A stretch of 64,000 bases of DNA, taken from Notospermus geniculatus. Lineage: Eukaryota > Nemertea > Pilidiophora > Heteronemertea > Lineidae. This document shows, piece by piece, positions 1 through 10,427 of this stretch (its first letter is position 1; every line of letters begins with the position of its first letter). Where the stretch lies: positions 71,698 to 135,697 of the forward strand of contig NMRB01001346.1 of the NCBI GenBank assembly GCA_002633025.1, written 5' to 3'. A program made the position numbers and the translations under genes. The notes under the pieces were generated by a model that was given only the letters and a program-made list of their open reading frames with translations, ran no database searches and was not told the DNA's origin.

Positions 1-924
1 TGAATTAGCGTATGTTGGTTCCAGGATCCTGTTGCTATGACCTTGGAGGAATTATACTGACAGGAGGAACAGCGAGCTAATTGCCCCTCTATAATCCCTT
101 TTTCACACCTCCCCAAACAATGGAACACAAAGGCCCGCAGTGTTTGCCCAGCAAGCTATGACACATGATCAAACAAACCCATCATGGCCATGCACAATGG
201 CACATGCACATGTAGGCCTACATGGAAATGACACGTTTTCTTGTCTAGCTGGCGAGTTGATTAACTTTCTCTGTGACCATCCGAGGTTGAAAACTGTCCA
301 GCTAGTCAAAAATAAAATTCTTCCAACTTCTCTTCTTTAGCTTTTTGCACGGCCAACTTGCAGGCACAATATCAAGTGACTTCACCGAGAACAACCTCGC
401 CCCGAGGTCTCTAAATCAGAACCTGGGTACACTTTGTAACAAGAAAGTGGACCCAGGGTACAATTTCACTTGACGACATCGAACCTGGGTACACTTTATG
501 TGTACCCAGGACGACAATAACCCCTTCAGCTGCACTGCCCATTGCAAATGTTTTTGTTGGTTGTGTTGGTAAGTTGAGACTTATATTGTGCCACGGTCTG
601 CTTTTTGAAATAATTAGGTATCTTGTTTGTTGCCAGAGAGTTGTTGTTCTTCATTTTGAGTATCATGTACATGTACATGTACGTGTTATAATAATAATAA
701 CAATATTGTTGTTGTTCACCTTGACGAAGGGTTGTTGTTGCTTATCATGCTTTCGGCAACAGAGTTATTGCTTCATTTGTAGCCGAGGGATTTACTAACC
801 TTCTACTAATGAACTCATTACATCATTCGTAATTCATCAAAATTTGGTTTCACTTGTTTTGACTGCTTACGCTGGGCATAACGGGTTCTTGGATTACAAA
901 TGTCAAGCCCCATGTGTCTGACAA
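1..924. other. Intergenic, no gene seen
   Basis: No coding region can be supported. The stretch has a solitary copy of a transposon-end-like sequence at 43-63, starting CTTGGAGGAATT and matching the 37-bp palindrome at 52281. It also has two direct copies of ACCTGGGTACACTTT near 421 and 485 with an inverted partner near 501, and an ACATGT run near 665-685. Confidence 0.5.
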
Positions 925-1330
925 TTGATCTAAGTTATCAATTAGGCAAGGAGACATTAAAATAATGAAGTATGGTACCTTATTGACGAAAGGTTATATG
1001 TAGTAATGGTATTACAGCGCGTCGAACTTCTCAAGGGATGAAAATAATGGCGGCCATTTTTTACAGAAGTACAGTTTGCCCCCGGGATCAGTTGATTCAG
1101 TTAGACCAATCAGAACGCGCCCTCAAATAAACTCGAAAATTTCTCAAAAAATCGTACAAAAAAACACTAAGCCGATAACATAATTCAAGTTTCTTTATTC
1201 GGGACACGCTTTGACCCCAAATGATTTAGATATGCATCAATACTCAATAGAAAAGGGCGAAAACCCCTCACAAAATTGAACAATGCTAAAATTGTGATGA
1301 TTTTCGGAGTGAGGATGTCAGAATGCCAGC
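925..1330 (+). repeat. Dispersed copy of the channel-gene upstream module
   Basis: This resembles sequences at about 10428-10735 and 15005-15455, which lie 2 kb upstream of the two TRPV-like genes. Shared landmarks, in order, are ATCTAAGTTATCA, a GGCGGCCATTTTT block, GACCAATCAGAACGCG, a CTCGAAAATTTCTCAA block, a TTCTTTATTCGGGACA block, and a terminal CCAGCTCACCA. No channel ORF follows this copy. It may be a remnant of a third tandem unit or a transposable element of which all three are copies. Confidence 0.6.
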
Positions 1331-1491
1331 TCACCAAATCACCGGCACAAAACTACACGTCATGACGTGGTAGCCCAATACAGTTCTCCTCAATATTTAA
1401 CTAAAAAGCACGTGTAGCAAAATTCTGAACCAGCCAAACCCACACCAAAACACTGCGTTCTGTTTTGCATGTTCTGCACACAGTAGCCCTT

Positions 1492-1714
1492 GTTACACTA
1501 CATAAAAAACCCGTGTCGAACCCGGGTTTTTTCTGTCCACACCTGTTAAAAACGCGATGTAATAATCCCCTCCGAGCTCGAACGGGTTTTGGAGACCTAG
1601 GCCCCCCTCACAAAATTTGAGTAGTGTTGACGGGCACCGGGCCTCAGGAGGGATTTTTCAGAGCCGGGCTAGACCCGGGTGTCAAAAAAACCGGGTATTT
1701 CTATGTAGTGTAAC
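1492..1714. mobile_element. Foldback MITE
   Basis: The ends are inverted repeats: TTACACTACATAAAAA at the left and the complement of TTACACTACATAGAAA at the right, followed inward by ACCCGGGT-rich segments. There is no ORF. The superfamily and target duplication are not resolved. Confidence 0.6.
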
Positions 1715-1804
1715 CACGGCTAATATAGGCTCATGACCAAAACTTGGAATTTGTGACCAAAGAATTTGTCAGAAACCTGGGTCAATTTCTTGTTTGACTT
1801 CTAC

Positions 1805-1937
1805 GGCCGTATGCACCAACGAAGATTATCTTGAAATCAGTTTGAGCCACAGCTTGTGTTTGCCATGGCATGATGTGACAATGGAAAAGTCGTGGCTCAA
1901 CCTGAGTTCAAGATAATCTTCGTTGGTGCATACGTCC
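1805..1937. mobile_element. Hairpin MITE, about 133 bp
   Basis: Two arms of about 45 bp are near-perfect inverted copies. The left arm contains GTATGCACCAACGAAG and TTTGAGCCAC, and the right arm has their complements. The loop is about 40 bp. It is non-coding. Confidence 0.7.
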
Positions 1938-2616
1938 CCTAGTGTCGTTTGAGGACGAGACCCTGCATCATCAATAAATAAAGGTGCACTTAAAAGGTCT
2001 GGTGGTTTCTACCACCGACTGACCGCCCACGCATCCACTTACGTCCACTTACCAAACCTTCCAAGTATACGCACGAAGTAGTCGATATTACCGGAGAAAA
2101 GGTGTTTGGTCATCATTGCTGAAAATTTCCCTTCTTTCTTATCGCAATACAAAAGAACATTTAATGTTTCTATATCTCCCTACCACCTGGGTCTCTTGCA
2201 ATTAGCTTTGTTACCAAACGAAGGATAAATATGGCATTTCTGTAGCCACCAACTGAGAATCTCAAATGCCACATCGCCAATCAGTGTATACTAAATGTCA
2301 GGCTCGAATCGGCCGCACGATGACACATATCGCAAAAAAAGCTTTTGAGAGACGTGATGAGCAGGGCTGATGAAGATGCTGATTGCGACGAAAACAGCGA
2401 TATGAAACCTCATACTGGGGGTACAACAGGGGCGCAGCTAGCGGGAGCGGGGCAGGGGCCAAATGCCCCAGAACAAGAAGGGACAAAACAAATTCGGGGA
2501 ATTCGTTTTCAATTCGTATCCAGTGTGAAGACGGCTTAAGACGGTTCGAACGATTTTTATGAATATGACCCACAGTCTGAAGCAGCACGCAAAGGTTTTA
2601 GCTCACAAGGTTGTCT
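1938..2616. other. Intergenic, no gene seen
   Basis: I see no gene. At about 2428 the sequence CAGGGGCGCAGCTAG resembles a hAT transposon terminus, but no matching inverted end is visible nearby. Short ORFs here show no recognisable family. Confidence 0.4.
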
Positions 2617-3244
2617 TCAAACTGGTTCCCAGAATGCATTTCGCTCCACAATATGGCGGTCGCTAATAATGCCTCTGGAAACAAACGCCCTCTTCACTTC
2701 TGCAAGGTTCTTGCAAAACCACTTTTCAGATTAAAATATTAGCGTCAAACGCATCCAATGACTTTGATAATCGTTATTATTTCATTCTATAGCCACAAAC
2801 TGGGATAATATGGAGGAAAACATTAATTTGATGTTAGGAATTTTGCGCACTACTTTGCGCAGTTTCGAGCAAATGCCGTGAGCCGTCTCGGCGCTCGACC
2901 AATCAGAGGCCAGATACTCGGCACATGATCTCCGTGTTTGTAAACATTGACACGTGCTACTGTTTTGACAGCGTGGATCCGATTTTGGAGAGATGTGTGA
3001 AAAGATACGATGAACAGTTGATTTTAAGACCAAAACAGCTTGAATGTTTGAACTTTCTGGCCAAAGAAAATAAGGATTGTTGAGAGGCATCCAAAACACT
3101 TGTAATTCAGCGTTTTCACTGGAGTTTCCAGTGCTGGCAGCCCAATCGTGGGCGCCGCGGAGGATATGGAAATAGTTCGGCCGTATGTTGGCAGAGTCAG
3201 TATAGCGTAACGTAGTGGAGCACTGACCTCTGCGAAGGAGTGTG
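2617..3244. mobile_element. 628-bp hAT-like non-autonomous element, copy 1
   Basis: This is almost identical along its whole length to 7275-7902. It is flanked by an 8-bp direct repeat, GGTTGTCT, at 2609-2616 and 3245-3252. The ends form a degenerate inverted repeat: CAAACTGGTTCCCAGA against CACACTCCTTCGCAGA read from the other end, with 12 of 16 bases equal. An 8-bp duplication fits the hAT superfamily. It contains ATATGGCGG and GACCAATCAG motifs also seen in other repeats of the window. The 105-codon minus-strand ORF inside it has no recognisable domain, so I do not call it a gene. Confidence 0.8.
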
Positions 3245-3254
3245 GGTTGTCTAA

Positions 3255-3723
3255 TGCCCGGTTGTTCAGGTCTGGCTCACCTGAGCCTAGCTTATTCCTC
3301 AAACTCGAGTTCACGTAAGTCGCGCTTATGTCTGGTCATAAGAACAGCTTAATCAATTCCGAGTTCATTGCACAACCTGAATTAAACTTGGGATTACCTA
3401 AGCCTGGCTTATTACCCTCCTTCCCAATGCTTTCTTGTACAATTTGCTCGATGATGTCTGCCCGGTTGCTCAGGTGTGGCTTACGTGAGCTGAACCAATG
3501 CTTCTGCCATCTACAAAGTCTGGGCCTACAGTGAATAGGCCTACCATTGTAAGTCGCGCTTATAACCACCCCACTGCCAGGTTTATTATAAGAAAGGCTT
3601 AAGCTCGGCTTGTGTTTGAAGCCCAACCTGTGCAACGCACTGTGAAATATAAGTCTGGCTTAAGCCACGCTTATGTCGGGATCCACCCAACTCTGGCTTA
3701 AGCCAAGGCTGAACAACCGGGCA
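3255..3723. mobile_element. TIR element, about 470 bp
   Basis: It starts TGCCCGGTTGTTCAG and ends with the exact complement. Internal sub-repeats, related to CTGGCTTAAGCC and GCGCTTATGTC, recur in both orientations, and a further TGCCCGGTTGCTCAG lies near 3460. It abuts the right target-site copy of the hAT-like element. There is no coding capacity. Confidence 0.6.
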
Positions 3724-4261
3724 GTATACTGTCACTTCCACATGTGTGCTGCAGCTAGTCTTTGGGATCGAAGATATCCCCCTTGTTGGCAAAACCAAGA
3801 ATCAGATAGGACCAAATAATATTTGTAACGGCCAGTGACTCGCTGCGACAGAAATACGAACGCTACTAGTATATAGAACTGCGTACATTCTAGTTACCAA
3901 AGAGTTAGATGTTCTTTTCCAATAGCCTCTGGCTCTGTCTGCCTTTGTTGAGACTCGCTTCTAGGTCTTCTTCGCTATTTATTGTTCCTGGTAACAGAAG
4001 CCTTATGATAACGGCGTTGGATGCTTGAAATTGACAGTCGTGATGATGACTTTCTAAGAATTAATACTAAATAAAGTAACTGCTTCGTTTAATATTTCAG
4101 TTGTTTAGACAGCATAAGGTGATCTACGTCATCGGTGACGAAATATGATTGATGATAAAACAATTAATTATAAAATATTGAAACATCCAATATTTTATGT
4201 CTACTGCACGGATCGCAGGCTCGGGATCCCAAAAATAGAAAATGTCATATATGGGCTGGTA

Positions 4262-4452
4262 TTCATAAAACTTAGCAAATGCTTTTACTTAAGATTTGCA
4301 CAGCAATGTCCACTATAAATGGGAAAGTCGTCTGCGAATATTTAGCAAATTTTCGACCCCAATCGGGGTCTTCCTTGGATATCTGCACAGCAATTCCAAT
4401 GTAAATGTGCTGCAAAACTTAAGTAAAAGCATTCGCTACTTTTATCAAGAAT
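4262..4452. mobile_element. Foldback MITE carrying a GACCCCAATCGGGGTC core
   Basis: The outer arms (AGCAAATGCTTTTACTTAAG and its complement near 4420) form a hairpin. A related hairpin is present at 50395-50490 and again at 52070-52160. The middle contains TTTCGACCCCAATCGGGGTC, a core shared with elements at 35866, 43500 and 60925. Confidence 0.6.
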
Positions 4453-5593
4453 AAATTACCCATACTTGATATCAGCCATGGTTTTGATTTTGGAAATTGT
4501 TTCTGTTTGCCGTGTCGCGAGGACGAAGAACTCGCAGTGAGATGAAGTTTTTTACCAGAGCACCAAAAATAGATAAGAGAGGATATCTATTTTTGATAGC
4601 ACCCAGATTTTATCTCACGGACATGGCTGACAGAGACTGTATTTGTATTAGATTTTCCCGTCAGGGCCGAAGCCATAGCATTGGCCCTGGTAAGTGGTGG
4701 TATTGTACTGGATTTTTCCATCAGGGCCGAAGCCAAAGCATTACTGGCCCTGGTAAGTATTGAAGAGGCCATCTCAAGCTACTCATGTTCCTCACTTGGA
4801 TGGGGTCTTTTACTTGCCCTTAGAAAGGCACAAGGTACAAGGCACCACAGCTTACGGTCCCATGCGACGGACTGGTACATGAAGTCCACGGAAGAGGCCA
4901 TCTAAAGCTATTCAATACGTTTTTATATGCTACCAGCTTTAGTATAGAGTACAAAAGCAATTGAATCCCCTCATGATGCCAAGCATTCGACGTCAGCATG
5001 CATACGCACTTCTGCACGTTCGTCGGTGTCGCTGATCTTCAGTCGCGAAACCTGCCTCTTGACACGCATAAATGAGCAACGGGAAGTAATAATTCTACGA
5101 AACATCCAATGAATTACCTTGAATTAATTTTCTCTCCTGGCGGAATGATTGATTTGACAGTTAATTGATCGATGTCGGTCTTGTGTTATCAATTTTCTCG
5201 AAGAGACGAGATACAGTTTCTCCGTAGCATATCAAAATTTCTAGAAATTCGGAAAGAAACGACCAATGGTGTCACCCGTTGCAAAATAGGCAGCTACTAG
5301 CACCTAATAAGGCGCAAAGCCCCATTTTCAGTTCATAACGTTGCCCACGTGGCCTAGCCAACCAAGTATTGGTGGATAGAAAGACATTTTAATAAATACT
5401 CCTCCCTTACATCGCGGCGGACTCGTCCTAAATGACGATGCCTGGGTGCTGAGGTGGGTCACACCTAGGACGGCCCCAAGTTCTGCATAGGGCACCACCA
5501 GCGGCACATCACAAAGTGTTGAGCCTTTCCCACTGACGAAAAGTGACTACATCATAAATATAGCCTCGCGCAGGCAGCTGTTTTGTTCCACAG
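4453..5593. repeat. Intergenic repeats, no gene seen
   Basis: 4566-4598 is a palindrome built from AAAATAGATAAGA and its complement, matching the ends of the TA-flanked elements at 41826 and 43457. At 4655-4755 a segment of about 60 bp containing TCAGGGCCGAAGCC occurs twice in tandem. The sequence 4620-4850 reappears inverted at about 38888-39060, so it is a dispersed repeat. I find no supported gene. Confidence 0.5.
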
Positions 5594-5799
5594 TACTGCT
5601 ATCCGCTTGGGGATCCACAGATTCGGAACAGCGGCTGGGTGGCCGAGACTATTAAAAATATGGAACGAGATGCAGGAATGGCCCCAATGACGACCACGAC
5701 CGCCGATAAGTACATTGACACCACTAAACAGATTTTTGATAGTTGGCATAATAGGGACAGAAATATCAACTTATTGAGTAGCTTCATTACCGACCTCAG
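5594..5799 (+). CDS. Possible isolated coding exon, unassigned
   Basis: A 206-bp open stretch is bounded by a convincing acceptor (pyrimidine-rich, CTGTTTTGTTCCACAG) and a possible donor (CTCAG/GTGATT). It reads as a mixed, protein-like sequence containing GDPQIRNSGW, ADKYIDTTKQIFDSW and NINLLSSFI. I cannot name a family, and no neighbouring exon was found on the same strand. It may be a gene fragment or a chance ORF. Its composition is more protein-like than the surrounding repeats. Confidence 0.3.
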
Positions 5800-5839
5800 G
5801 TGATTTATTCTGACAGGTCGTGTGATAGTTGATGAAACG

Positions 5840-6090
5840 TTGAAAGACCATGGTCTTTATCTAGGCTACTTTTGCTATTATTGGATAGTTGAATTGTGCC
5901 AATTATGTATCAAAAATAAATAAAAACCGGGGCCTTTAACTATGCCTGTTTTTGCTGTTATAGAATGGCTGATTTTGATCACCAATTCGCGCAGTCATGT
6001 CTCTGGTCAAAATAGATAAACAACATGGTCTTTAACTAGGCCTATTTTCACTATCACAGAATGGCTGATTTTCATCACCAGTAACTGACA
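5840..6090. repeat. Degenerate tandem repeat, about three copies
   Basis: Units of roughly 90 bp share a GGTCTTTAACTAGGC-like start, then TTTTGCTATTAT and AGAATGGCTGATTTT-like segments, beginning near 5850, 5930 and 6030. No function is evident. Confidence 0.4.
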
Positions 6091-6366
6091 ATGAATGCTC
6101 TTTTTGTTATTGTATGGAAATGTGGGTAATTTTTCAGCAAGCGCTTTTATGATTGGTGTGTTCAGTGCACTCGCGTGGAATTCAGTCAATGAAAACAGCG
6201 CTCTCATACCTTGTATTGGCTCGCTTGCCAACTACTTTTACTTTCAGACAATGTTAGACTATTTTTAACAGAGTAATAAGACAGGTATGGAAGAGCCTAT
6301 AATGCATGTACATGTACATGTGTAGGCCTAAAATTTCGTAAATGCAGCACACACAATTGGACTTCT

Positions 6367-9300
6367 TCACAACTTCTTGATAACGAACATGGTATCCATT
6401 CGTCCGTCGAAAAAGGGAATCTCTTCTTTCTTCACCAGTTCACACTTTTTCTCCTCGCAAAGTTTGTCAATCACATCCCAAATATATTTCAGATAATCCG
6501 ACTCCAAATATCGCTGTGTTGAATGAGAGACGAAGTATGTTCCTGTTATAAGGATAAAAGCACGTCATCAGTACATAACGTGAGTTAAACTGCGACTTTT
6601 ACATGTATGTCGCAATTGGTTAGGTCATCCTGGATTCAGACCGCCTCAGCACACCAGGCGATATCGCAAGCGACCTGCTCGCCACCGAGCAAAATCGGCT
6701 GTTGACGCCAGGTGTGCGCTGAACAGCGATGCGTGGAATCTTCTCACCAGCGAAGCTCGCCCATTATCAAACAATACCAAAACCAATATCGCCTACTCTG
6801 CGGTGGTCAGAAGATCAGGGGCGATTAGATCGCTCGCGATGTCGCCTGGTGTGCTGCTCGCTTTGCGGTTAGTGTGGTCAAACGTTGATCGTCCGGGACT
6901 GGCCGACAAGACAAGAGATCATCTTTGGAGTACCCTCGTGGCCATTGATCAGTGGCCCTGCATTGATAACTTACCGGGTTTCATCACTCTCAGAATCTCC
7001 TGTATACAGCTCGGTTTGAGGTGTCCAATACCAAATCCTCCACTCACGGCCACAGCGTCGTAACAGTCTGTCAAAGAAATAAAAGTGAGTTTTTGACTAC
7101 GCTTATCTATTGCCTATGAATTCAGATTGCGAAAACTATAAGGAGAACACTGCGCATCTGACTTACTGCTTTCGATTCCAGGCGTCGGTTCCGATCCGAT
7201 AAAAGACTTAATGAGATTCTTATAGGCACCAGTCGCCAATGCAAATTCCAGCATCTCTGGACTGGGGTCTAGACCCAAACTGGTTCCCAGAATGCATTTC
7301 GCTCCACAATATGGCGGTCGCTAATAATGCCTCTGGAAACAAACGCCCTCTTCACTTCTGCAAGGTTCTTGCAAAACCACTTTTCAGATTAAAATATTAG
7401 CGTCAAACGCATCCAATGACTTTGATAATCGTTATTATTTCATTCTATAGCCACAAACTGGGATAATATGGAGGAAAACATTAATTTGATGTTAGGAATT
7501 TTGCGCACTACTTTGCGCAGTTTCGAGCAAATGCCGTGAGCCGTCTCGGCGCTCGACCAATCGGAGGCCAGATACTCGGCACATGATCTCCGTGTTTGTA
7601 AACATTGACACGTGCTACTGTTTTGACAGCGTGGATCCGATTTTGGAGAGATGTGTGAAAAGATACGATGAACAGTTGATTTTAAGACCACAACAGCTTG
7701 AATGTTTGAACTTTCTGGCCAAAGAAAATAAGGATTGTTGAGAGGCATCCAAAACACTTGTAATTCAGCGTTTTCACTGGAGTTTCCAGTGCTGGCAGCC
7801 CAACCGTGGGCGCCGCGGAGGATATGGAAATAGTTCGGCCGTATGTTGGCAGAGTCAGTATAGCGTAACGTAGTGGAGCACTGACCTCTGCGAAGGAGTG
7901 TGGTCTAGACCGTCAACATTATGGTAACCTTGACTGACAAACTGCAAGAAACATTTCTGATGACACGGTGCCCACTGACGGTTATTTTGAATTCTCTTCG
8001 TCCGGTTGGAAGAGCGTGATAATAACAAGTTTCTAAGGTGTGAGACATAGCTTCCTACCGGACTCGAACCCACGGCCCCTCGCATAATGTATCAATCGCC
8101 AGCACTCAGGGGCAGCCGAAAACGGTTTCTGCTCTTTCGTGATCGGTTATACATCTTGTAGAAGTCGGGTGCTCTTAGCTTCGCTCCCAAGCAAGTACAT
8201 GTAGGCCAAGGCTACGCGTGCAAGCTCGGGACCGACGCTAAGAGTACCTGATTTCTTCAGGATGGATCGTCAGTGAGCTGATCTAGTGATCTAGTGATGA
8301 CGACCAATGTACTTTGGTATGCTACGGGAACGTCGGATCAAGTTCATGAATTCATCAGGCCATGTCAACCTATTTATCGCGTTTGGACAGAGTCACATCC
8401 AAAAAATATAAGTCTATGACCTGTGCATCAAATGGTGTACTGTGTATAATGAATTAGGCTTGGGGCCTGTATAAGGTGTTTAAGCTAATGGCACCATTAA
8501 CTCAATGCATTTTCGATTTGGTTAAAGGTACCATTAGCTTAAAGTCACTTTATGAACATTTTGTGTGACTTCGACTTTGATTCGTCACACAAGTCCAGCT
8601 CAGCAGAATGGATTCGTCAGGAATTTTTGTTTTGGTATTCCTTGCTACGAGTAGCCTAGGGCCTACCCTACTGCCTCTGGCTCGATATTGGACGTACCAA
8701 TTTCCCAAGAGCTCCGGTCCCGCAGGCAATATCTAAAATCCTTGCATCTTTCTTGTCGGCGATGTAGCTTGTTACTTCATTAGCGATGTGTTGCCAACCG
8801 ACAGTCGCGTTTAAACTTGTAAGGTCCTGGAAATAAGTCATGAAGTGACAACTCTCCCCGAGTCAACGCTGTCGTAGGCAACGGCTAAAGGCGGCCTTCC
8901 ACCTGAAAGTTTTCTGTCGCAATTTTCCTTATGGAAACCTATGGAAAATTGTCAGACACTCTGTTGCAGGTGGTCCAAAATTGAGGACTGCCGCGTATTG
9001 TTCGAAGATTGCAGACATTTCTGGCGAGGAATAGAACATGTGCTATTCCAAGCAATAACTGTCGGACACAAAAATAACTGGCTGACATAATTTTTAAAGG
9101 CCTCTTCCACGCTACAGAAATTGATCACGCAACAGAGTGTCTGACAATTTTCTATAAGTTTACAAAAGGAAAATTGCGACAGAAAACTTTCAGGTGGAAG
9201 TCCGCCCTTAGTTCAGCAAAGCCCATTCATATCGGGCAGGTGATAAACTAATTGTTGGACCGTCGGTTGCGAAAACTGTCTAGGCGTCCCTGGCTAAAGT

Positions 9301-9796
9301 CAGGCAACATCTAACTTTGACCCAAAGGAATGCGGAAGTTAGGAAATTGATAGTTGGATTTTCCACGGACCCTTAATCACAAGCGGCTATTGAATAGCCA
9401 GTGGACAGCGCGAACAATAGGGGAACGATCACAAATGATCAACAGGCATGATTAAAAACCGCAAAGCTCTGCCACATTACATGACTCCCGCATTCCATTG
9501 GGTCGAAGTTAGATGTTGCCAGACTTTACCACACTTCCTGAACCATGTGCATTCAGACTTTTGTAGGCCCACATATGTGACGTCACTAACCGCCGATAGC
9601 CCTACTGACCGGCATAACATTGCAGAACAGAACGAGCTCTAACGATTCATCACCAGTCACTTACCCGATCATAAGTCTTGGCCCATGCCCTGTACCCCTC
9701 CATAACTTCCTCAGGCGTTGAGCCCTCCCGTGTGATGTCTAGGATCGCCTTCGTCGCCTCCTCGCCTGCAGTCCACCACGGAGTCGTCGTTGACAT
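6367..9796 (-). CDS. METTL27: METTL27-like SAM-dependent methyltransferase, exon 3 interrupted in this allele
   Basis: There are five exons on the minus strand: 9665-9796 (ATG at 9796), 8698-8826, 7167-7941 (interrupted), 6975-7067 and 6367-6542 (stop TGA at 6367). All introns are GT-AG and the phases agree. Without the inserted element the exons total 669 bp, or 222 residues, near the usual METTL27 length. The start MSTTTPWW leads to YRAWAKTYD, the usual N-terminal substrate-loop segment. Exon 2 ends in motif I, ILDIACGTGALGKL. Exon 3 has GLDPSPEMLEFA, exon 4 has YDAVAVSGGFG and LRVMKPG, and exon 5 ends in RMDTMFVIKKL. The family is a soluble class I methyltransferase (WBSCR27) whose substrate I do not know. 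A 628-bp hAT-like element plus an 8-bp duplication splits exon 3. Read through, it gives an in-frame stop at about 7855, so this allele should be null unless the insert is spliced out. Confidence 0.85.
6640..6871. mobile_element. MITE in intron 4 of the METTL27-like gene
   Basis: The inverted ends contain GCACACCAGGCGATATCGC and its near complement. The same family occurs at about 53920-54475, where it is interrupted by another MITE, so this copy serves as the uninterrupted reference. It is non-coding. Confidence 0.65.
7275..7902. mobile_element. 628-bp hAT-like element, copy 2, inserted in METTL27 exon 3
   Basis: This is the same length as, and nearly identical to, 2617-3244. The flanking 8-bp repeat GTCTAGAC is at 7267-7274 and 7903-7910 and fits the hAT target preference NTNTANAN. 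Removing the element and one repeat copy restores a continuous exon that reads through NVDGLDPSPEM in frame. That independently confirms both the boundaries and the duplication. Insert plus duplication is 636 bp, a multiple of three, but it carries stop codons in the exon's frame. Confidence 0.88.
7985..8110 (-). mobile_element. tRNA-derived SINE fragment
   Basis: Read on the minus strand it contains a B-box-like GGGTTCGAGTCC followed by GGTAGGAAGC, a CTCACACCTTAGAAAC segment and TTGTTATTA. This is the same arrangement as at 40520-40716 and 40855-40925. The A-box half is incomplete here. It lies in intron 2, next to exon 3. Confidence 0.65.
8886..9210. mobile_element. MITE in intron 1 of the METTL27-like gene
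   Basis: The ends are long inverted repeats, starting TAAAGGCGGCCTTCCACCTG at the left and TAAGGGCGGACTTCCACCTG at the right in reverse. Both continue with AAAGTTTTCTGTCGCAA. Inner segments (GACACTCTGTTGC) are also inverted. There is no ORF. Confidence 0.7.
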
Positions 9797-10130
9797 CTCG
9801 ACTGTTGAACGTTACAGAACGAAATGATGGCCGCGAAATACTGCAAACAAAAAGGCAAGAATGAAATGCTGTTCTTTGCGGTTGTTATATTCTGACCTAC
9901 ATTCAGTCCCACTACGCCGTGCGAAAAGAAATGTTGGCCTACATATTGATTTTGAATGCATTCAAGCCTAGCTGTTCCAAGTGTGCCTACGAATGCGTAT
10001 TTTAGGCCCAATGTGGTGTTTATATTCATTTTTAACCACTGTAGTGCGCCACCGCGCTCTGTCTCGCCAGTCCTGCTGGGAATCAGGGGTAGCGAGCATA
10101 AAGGGGTCGTAACCATACATGTACGTCGGG

Positions 10131-10192
10131 CCTAAACCAGGCGTAGTGCTATGGCCGCGACCAGCACTACGCCTGGCTTAGGCCTGACGTAC
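10131..10192. repeat. 62-bp near-perfect palindrome
   Basis: Arms of about 30 bp contain CCAGGCGTAGTGCT and its complement and begin and end in GTACGTC/GACGTAC, with almost no loop. It lies upstream of the METTL27-like gene start. It is probably a minimal foldback element. Confidence 0.6.
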
Positions 10193-10427
10193 GGTGCATT
10201 GGCGTGCACATATTGTACCATACCTTGCGAACACGGCCGACTGATCAGAAAATTGCCCGAACGAACGGCAATCTAGTCCTTATCCGGCCACCAGGGGAAG
10301 GGAAAAGGAATTGGACAAGACGCCGATACACACGATGTGACCAACACACATCGCACTTACCTTACCTGATGAAGAGTTGATAATGGTAGGCCTATCACAG
10401 TGCCTCGAAATTCTGAGGTGGCGAAAA

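Noticed and set aside
2782-7757. Two near-identical 105-codon minus-strand ORFs
   Set aside because: They lie wholly inside the two hAT-like elements, have no domain, and one sits antisense in a coding exon region; not supported as genes.
9739-10116. 125-codon minus-strand ORF
   Set aside because: It overlaps the first METTL27 exon in another frame; the METTL27 frame is the supported one.
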